Part shown: positions 57,540-64,000 of the stretch, one piece after another | Position numbering within the stretch: position 1 is the first letter of the stretch | Layout of the letters: every line of letters begins with the position of its first letter | NCBI RefSeq assembly: GCF_011075055.1 | Contig: NC_058138.1 | Span: 23,653,568 to 23,717,567, forward strand | Direction of reading: 5' to 3' | Source: Mangifera indica | Lineage: Eukaryota > Streptophyta > Magnoliopsida > Sapindales > Anacardiaceae | Length of the DNA: 64,000 bases | The notes under the pieces: generated by a model | The model's input: only the letters and a program-made list of their open reading frames with translations | Databases searched by the model: none | Told to the model about the DNA's origin: nothing | Program-made: the position numbers and the translations under genes

Positions 57540-60500
57540 AGAGGGGTTAGATTCATTTATAATATTCATTTAATCATTTATAATTTTCCTATTTTTACGT
57601 ATGCGTACAAAATTATTGTGTGGTACCAGAAACTTTGAAAGTTAACCATTTCCATCATCAAGAAAAAGAATGATTCATTTAATCATTCATGAAATTAGGG
57701 ACATACATTGAATTTAGAGTACAGCCTACAAAGGCCTGCCTCATAAACAGTTTGAATCCAAAAAAGACACTTTATGATTGATGAACTGATGCTCTAAAAC
57801 AATTTTACATTATGTTATATGGTTAATTTTCAAGTTATTTTATGAAAATAAGTCTCATTCTTAATTTGAATCTAAATATTTATATCATTTTATTAAAATA
57901 AGTTTAATATTTTATTCGAGCCTGAAAATCCGATTGATTCTATAAAACCAACTTTTACTTTTATATCAAACTTGAACATTCAACTCATTTTATGAAAATA
58001 TATGTAATCTCTAGTTTAAATTTGACTTTTCGATCCAATTTTAATTTTTACCTTGAATAATCTGGATTGAATCTAATTTTAATTCAAGTGCATTTTACAT
58101 GTTCTAATAATCTCGAGGGAATTTAAGAGTTCATAATTTGGCAAGGCATTTAACTATTATCGATCTCAAATAAGTTCTTAATCAAGGTATTTAGTATGTG
58201 TTTTTATTCACATTTAATTTTTCTTTTTTTTAAGAATTAAATCATAAATAAAAAAATTGAAATTAGTTCACAAAAAATTGTATATTTTGTGGACTAAAGG
58301 AAATATTGATAGTTTAAATCAAAATATATGGTGGGTTAAGAATTTGTCAACATCATTCTGGAAAAATAAAAAAGTTTTATATACTAAATAAGCCAGAAGT
58401 TAGAAAAAACAAATTCATAATATTAATCTAAATTTAAAAATATATTAGATTTTTCATTTATGATTTAGTATTATTTAAAAGGCAAAATTATTAAACTTAT
58501 TCATGCTTCAATAATTCACTTTTATTCATCTCTAATAATTGAAACATTCCCACAGATGACCATAATTGTGATTATTATTGTACTCTTTAATAACTTTTAT
58601 GTACTTAGAGGTCAACTTATTAATATGTAAGTGTCCTCATGTAGGCAAAAGTAGTTTCGATTCAAATTAACTCAAGTTTTAGATCGATGATTAGTTCTAA
58701 CAAACTAAGTTTGAATACTTCACGTTTCAGCTTGTTAATCTCAAACTTAGTTCAAAGTCAACATTTTATCAGTATTATCATACTAAAACTTATTTCTTTA
58801 ATAATTCTTCTTCTTATTTTATAATGACTTTTTTTTTCTCTAATATTATTCAAACTCAATCTCGAATGAATTATTTTGAGTTTGACTTAAGTTTAAACTA
58901 CTTAGTTTGAATCTATCCCCCTTGTTGATTATGTTTCAAGTTTGGGGTTCGATTCTTTTATGACCAATTCATAAGATTTTCTTCATGAATTTTCTAATTT
59001 CCAAATAGACAACCTATTTTTGATTGGATAAAATGCAGAAATCCCAATAAAAACGTCCTCTAAAGGTGCATTTAATTTGAGAAAATAAAATATTACTTTT
59101 TTTAAGTTATATTTTATTATTGACATTAATTATTTGATTGATTAATTAAAAAAATTATGATTTAGGGTAATAATTAATACATAAAATAATGTGATTATCA
59201 CTTTTTAATTAATTATTAAAATAATCTTAATTTTATTATAATTTTATCATTATATAATAAATTTAATTTAATATATTAATAATATTTATTTTATTATTAT
59301 AAATTCAATAAAAATAATTTTATATATATCAATTATCACAAACAGATTATTAATTTATGTATCTTTTGATCACAAAAGGTTTCTCCAACCAATGCCACTA
59401 CAATTGCATTAAAAAAATAGTTATAAAAATGGAAATAATACAGTGTAGTGGGTGAAACAATAAGGAGATTTGATGGGTGGATGTTTGATTAGATTTTGAC
59501 GGTAGTGATGTGATGTGTAGGTGGGACTCAAAAGATCAATGAACAATGATAAATAGATGGGGCCCCTACCCTCTTCACCTCCTTCACTATGGGAAGTGAG
59601 AGAAAAAGATACCTTCATTGGAAGGTTTTCCCAAATTTTTTTTTCTTTTCCCTAATATTTTAAAATAATTTTTTTATTTTCTTCTTTTGGTATTAAAATT
59701 TTATAACAGTGACAAGTTCAAAATTACAGTTAAAAAAATTAAAAATTATTGATAAATCAATTTAGATTTGAATAATTGTTTAATTTAAATAAGTTAAATT
59801 TGAGTTAAAATTTTAATTCATAGATTTGAATTGTAGTTAGTGTTTTAAACTCAAGCAAGATTAGTTGACTTGATCTATTGTTGATAGTTTGATATAAGTT
59901 ATGATTTAAATTCATTTTAACCATTAGATTAAATTAATTTGAGATTTACTTAAATAAATCGTATTAAACAATAGTTAAATCATTAGATCATACCGATACA
60001 ACAATTATTTTGACACCAAATTTTACTTTGCATTAGGGCAACTTAAATAATAATAAATTTGTATCAATCAAATCATGTATACTAATAAGATTATAAATTT
60101 ATGTATTAACAACGATAAACTATTATATAATTTATTGATTTTAAATGAGAGATAAAATAATTTTTTATTATATAATAATATATTATTATTATAAAAAAAA
60201 TATTTTTATCAAATTTTGGGTAAATTTGTAAGGAATCATGAAGGGTTTTTTTTTTTTTATAAATAATTTATGAAAAAGAGTGATTTGATTGGGAAAATTG
60301 AGTGAGTGAGTGAGTGGTGAGAGGTAAATTCAAATGGAGAATGGTCTAGTGGTTAGAGGACAAGAAGAGACCTTGATTAGGTCCTAATAGGAGAATGAGA
60401 TTCTAATCTAATCATCAAACTCACTAACAATTTTTACCTTTGGTTGTTCCACAATCATCACTGCACACACAACTCTAAGATTTGTAATGATAAGTGAAAA

Positions 60501-61834
60501 CCCTATTAGAATTTATAAACACTAAGATTTAATTTGAATAAATTGATTTTTAATTAAAATTTTAGTTTAAATTAATACAAACTTATTTATTTTATAATAT
60601 TATTTAATTTGATAATAATATAATTTATTACATTATAATATTTAATTGTAAATTGGAGGAGAAAACATTGCCGTCCTGATTAATGATGAATTTCCAGGGT
60701 GAGGCACTCATTTGTTTGTATTTGTCTCCTGTTTCCAATTGACAAGACTACACATAATAAATCAGGTTTAATTACCGTTAATTTATAGCACAAGTACTGT
60801 AATTTATTGATTGTTTTGGACTGGGAAAGAAAGGTACAATTATTTCTGATGCATTCTGATCAATTAATAACCCTTGATCATTGGCTTTTTTACAGGAAAT
60901 CCCATAATCATTACCAGGTTGAAGGGAAATGGTCTTGAATAGTATGGAATTGAATCACGTTAAAAAATAATATTTTATTTAATTTTTTATTATATTTATT
61001 TATTTCATATTATAATAGAATATGTAATTGTTAATGTAACCATCACGATGTACCTTGTAGAAAACTTTAAATTACCTGTATCAATTGATATCTCCAAGGG
61101 CCTAAACTCTCTATAGGTTTGAGTCATGAGAGCCCAAATGGAGCTCTGGGATCAAATTTAAATCGAATTGGTTTAATCTTAAAAGTTATTTAAACTTGAT
61201 TTGATTTTATTCAATTTTTCTTAGTTTGAAAATCGAGTCAATTTTGAGTTAAGTTGATCAACTCATTTTTTAAATTAAATTAAACTTGAATTAAAAAAGT
61301 TTAACTCAAATTTATAGCTTGGATTTATAACTCAAACTTGTAACTCATTATCAAAATGATGTTATTTTATCAATGAATTATAAATTTGAGACACAAATTT
61401 AAACTATAAATTCAAATTGAAATTGAGTTGAACCAAATCGAACTCTAATAATCCTTAATGTTGGCTTTAATATTGAATTAAACCAAACTTTATTTGAACC
61501 AAACTCAAATTAACATGCGTATGAGTTTAGCTTGATTCTTATCCACCTATTAGAGCCCTACCACCAATCCAGCTGAATCAAACCAAACTTAAGCCGTTCT
61601 TAATTTTAACTTGTCAAACTTGAACCGAACTACTTTCAATCATATTGAACTTAAATCAACAAGTGACTGAATTCTTGTCCACCCATGGCTGCCCCTATTT
61701 GCCCGCCACTACCGGCCACACACGTGTGAAAACATTGTTATTCTAACATTTTTAGACAGAGATTTGTTATCTTGGGCTGTATCCTTGTTAGCAATTATAC
61801 AAACTACTAACCGATCTAATACTAATCGCTCAGA
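57540..61834. other. Gene-free AT-rich region
   Basis: The 5' end is the SNF4 promoter side. The rest shows AT-rich sequence, a GAGT microsatellite near 60300-60317 and a tRNA-like A-box near 60343. From 61140 to 61640 it is rich in TTGAATT/AAACTCAA words. I find no coding homology on either strand. Confidence 0.5.
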
Positions 61835-61910
61835 ATGGTAAAAGCATTACAAATTAACATGCTTGCCTGCAACACATTCTTCAAGCTCCATTCCTTACAC
61901 ATTGTCAACA

Positions 61911-63337
61911 ATGGCAAGAATTCGGAAATTCCCTGGAATCATTATATTACTTCATCTAGAAATTGTATTCTCCAAAAGGTCTTCAGAACCTACAGGATTC
62001 ACCATCAGTGTCATGCCGGCAGACCACCCGGAGTCCCCAGTTAACAAGGCCAATCTCACAAACTGGGAAAGAATACAAAGAATAGCAAACATCTCTTTGA
62101 GAGGACACAAAGTACTGCACAACCCGCCTTCCATTCAGAACGCATCAGATTTCCAGGATGGGAAGTACACAGTGCCTCTAACTGAACAGGATTACTACTT
62201 TGCAGCCGAGATTGGCATCGGAATGCCGCCTCAGAAAGTGTATTTAGCGGTTGACACCACCGCCGGACTCGTTTGGACTCAGTGTAAGCCTTGCGCGGTT
62301 AAAAACCGGGGATGTTATCACCAGGAATCTCCCATATACGACCCTAAAAAATCAGCCAGCTATGCCAAGTTTTCCTGTACGGACCAGCATTGTCCTGTGA
62401 ATAAAGGAAATCTGAATAACAGGTACTTCAAATGCCATAAAAACAATAGTTGCACTTACTCAATTTACTATGGCTACCGTGGCCATATGAAGGGAATGAC
62501 AGAAGGGGATGCATCTTTAGAGTCGTTCACTTTCACCAACTGCACAAAGGAAGACTCAGTTAATCTTGGTGTCGTCTTCGGCTGTTCTCATTACTCCAGC
62601 TAGCTTCCGATGTTCATGAATTTAGAGAATAAGATTACCGGGATCCTGGGAATGAGCTTGAATCCACTGTCACTTTACCAGCAGTTGTTTTTCAAAATCG
62701 GAGGCAAATTTTCTTACTGTATTGGTGCTTACAAGTCTCCTCTCAAAGCCCTTCAAACTCACAACCTGAGATTCGGGTATAAAGTTATGATGCCTGAAAA
62801 ACCAATCCCATAAAGTTATAAAGTGTTGGGCCTCTTCGGCTGATGTTGCCAAAGGGAACGATCGATGCTAAGAAAGGAAGAGGCATGATTCTCGACCCAG
62901 CATCACCGCTGAGGGTTATGAGGTTGGATATTTATGCGTTGTTGGTGGGGGGACTGATCGCTTCCTGTGAAGCTCTGGGGAATATTATAGTGCCTATAAA
63001 AGAAAACCCTACTCTGGTTCAGCTTTGTTTCTTTTATGACAAACCCGCGATTCATCCGCCCTTGACGTTCCATTTCCGAGGAGCAGACTTCACAGTGTTA
63101 CCTTGGTTTACGACTCTAGTTCAGCTAGAGGAATTGGCGTTCTGTGTAGCAATGGTTCCAGGACAGCAAGGCCACTCCAGTCTGGGCGCATTTCATATGC
63201 AAAACATGCTTATAAATCATGATGGATACGATAGAACAATCAAGTTTTATTGTGCTGATTGCGGTGATAATGCTGAGAATGTTGAGATTCTTCAACTTAG
63301 TAAATATTTTTATTTCTATGTTTCATGTTCTCATTAA
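61911..63337 (+). pseudogene. Broken nepenthesin-like (A1) aspartic protease
   Basis: The first 230 codons from 61911 read as a secreted plant aspartic protease: a weak hydrophobic start, a prosegment, YYFAAEIGIGMPPQKVYLAVD, then WTQCKPC and a Cys-rich insert. An in-frame TAG at 62601 ends it. The same frame then continues for about 70 codons (GILGMSLNPLSLYQQL, KFSYCI) to TAA near 62811. A +2 frame carries the rest (RLMLPKGTIDAKKGRGMILD, LTFHFRGADFTVL). Both active-site triads are damaged: DTG reads DTT and DSG reads DPA, although both aspartates remain. No introns are evident. The two changed triads suggest loss of catalysis, perhaps before the stop codons. A sequencing error cannot explain all the changes. 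Confidence 0.85.
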
Positions 63338-64000
63338 AATGGCTTAATTGATCCTAATTCTTGTGCTCTAACTAATGTTCTTATGTGGAATATTGTGGTC
63401 ATGAGGATGCATTCTCAAAGATATTTTGAATTTATATCTTATTCATATCATATAGCAAGTCTTAGGCTGCGTCCCTGTTCAACACAGAAACTCCTGTATT
63501 TATGTGAAAAATCCAATACAGAAAAACCACAGTTAAACGATGAAAAAAATTTCATTACAAAATAATGAAGAAAATTACAAGATGAAGACGATATTATATT
63601 GTTCTTTCTATTTTGAGGCACAGTTTCTCTTTTTATATACAATTTAATGTAATTTTATATACAAACTCTAATTGATACATACTTGACAGAAACTTACAAA
63701 TGACATATCGTGTCGCACCGGTTTTGTTTGCATGTTGTACTTGCTTTAATGCTGGTAATTGCTACTCTATCCACTACTTACTATATTTACTTAAGTGTAA
63801 TATTTAGTTGAGTAATGCTAAGTGTACCCATTTTTTATACATAATTTATATACACAGTGATGTGTCATCATATGAGGAGATGATTTTAAAATATGTGTTA
63901 TTATATAATAAAGAAACATCTAATCACATGATAACACCTTATCTGTGTACATAAATTGTGTATCAAAAATAGGTACACATAATTTTGTTGTATTTAGTTT
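63338..64000. other. AT-rich sequence after the protease pseudogene
   Basis: I see no gene. Between about 63817 and 63985 a segment and its inverse (TGTACCCATTTTTTATACA / TATCAAAAATAGGTACACA, plus TAATTTATATACACAG / CTGTGTACATAAATTGTG) form an imperfect inverted repeat, reported as a finding. Confidence 0.5.
63817..63985. mobile_element. Possible MITE-like inverted repeat
   Basis: Left arm about 63817-63860 (AATGCTAAGTGTACCCATTT, then TTATACATAATTTATATACA) pairs with right arm about 63940-63985 (TGTACATAAATTGTGTATCA, then AAAATAGGTACACAT) as an imperfect inverted repeat. The enclosed part also has internal inverse words (GTGTCATCATATGA / TCACATGATAACAC). The size, about 165 bp, and AT-richness suit a miniature inverted-repeat element. 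No target duplication is certain and no transposase is present. Confidence 0.5.

Noticed and set aside
57333..57569. 78-aa minus-strand frame upstream of SNF4
   Set aside because: Leucine-rich by base composition, in the presumed SNF4 5' leader/promoter, with no homology.
1..64000. CRISPR arrays, operons, rRNA or true tRNA genes
   Set aside because: None seen; spliced genes with plant families show this is eukaryotic nuclear DNA.

Overview
This is nuclear DNA of a flowering plant, most likely a eudicot; I do not assign a genus. Genes have many GT-AG introns, intergenic DNA is very AT-rich with microsatellites, and the readable proteins (9-lipoxygenase, REV3, ALWAYS EARLY, the plant SNF4-type beta-gamma protein, RCI2/PMP3) are plant forms. 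I rebuilt gene models by joining exons by hand. Every intact model below closes in frame from ATG to stop.

Layout: 1755-6509 (+) 9-lipoxygenase, 9 exons, 873 aa, followed by a decayed copy of its own exon 8. 7152-18428 (+) REV3, catalytic subunit of DNA polymerase zeta, 23 exons, 1916 aa, with an E2F-like site just upstream. 19274-23016 (+) organelle zinc-finger (OZ/VAR3-type) protein, 5 exons, 813 aa. 24814-27834 (-) mitochondrial SSB, 6 exons, 214 aa. 28919-37560: a tandem cluster of small B3-like proteins (four open, two broken, one relic) interrupted by an RCI2/PMP3 gene at 30693-30940 (-). 39147-48075 (+) ALWAYS EARLY/LIN9 homologue, 19 exons, 1150 aa. 49913-56680 (-) SNF4/KIN-beta-gamma, 13 exons, 481 aa. 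57540-61830: gene-free AT-rich DNA. 61911-63337 (+) broken nepenthesin-like aspartic protease.

Most single-copy genes are ordinary housekeeping or stress loci. The unusual part is the B3-like cluster. Six of its seven copies are preceded by a near-perfect palindrome or inverted pair built from TGCATGA/TCATGCA, which contains the RY core CATGCA recognised by known plant B3 domains. A segmental tandem duplication (about 3.5-3.8 kb period) inside the cluster has decayed reciprocally: in each unit a different member of the gene pair has been lost. This suggests, as an inference, a self- or cross-regulated family in rapid birth and death.

Other points worth attention are three GC-AG introns that the reading frames require (LOX intron 2, ALY intron 16, SNF4 intron 1), a 17-nt coding terminal exon in mtSSB, an antisense coding overlap between a B3-like gene and RCI2, and E2F-type sites before REV3 and ALY.
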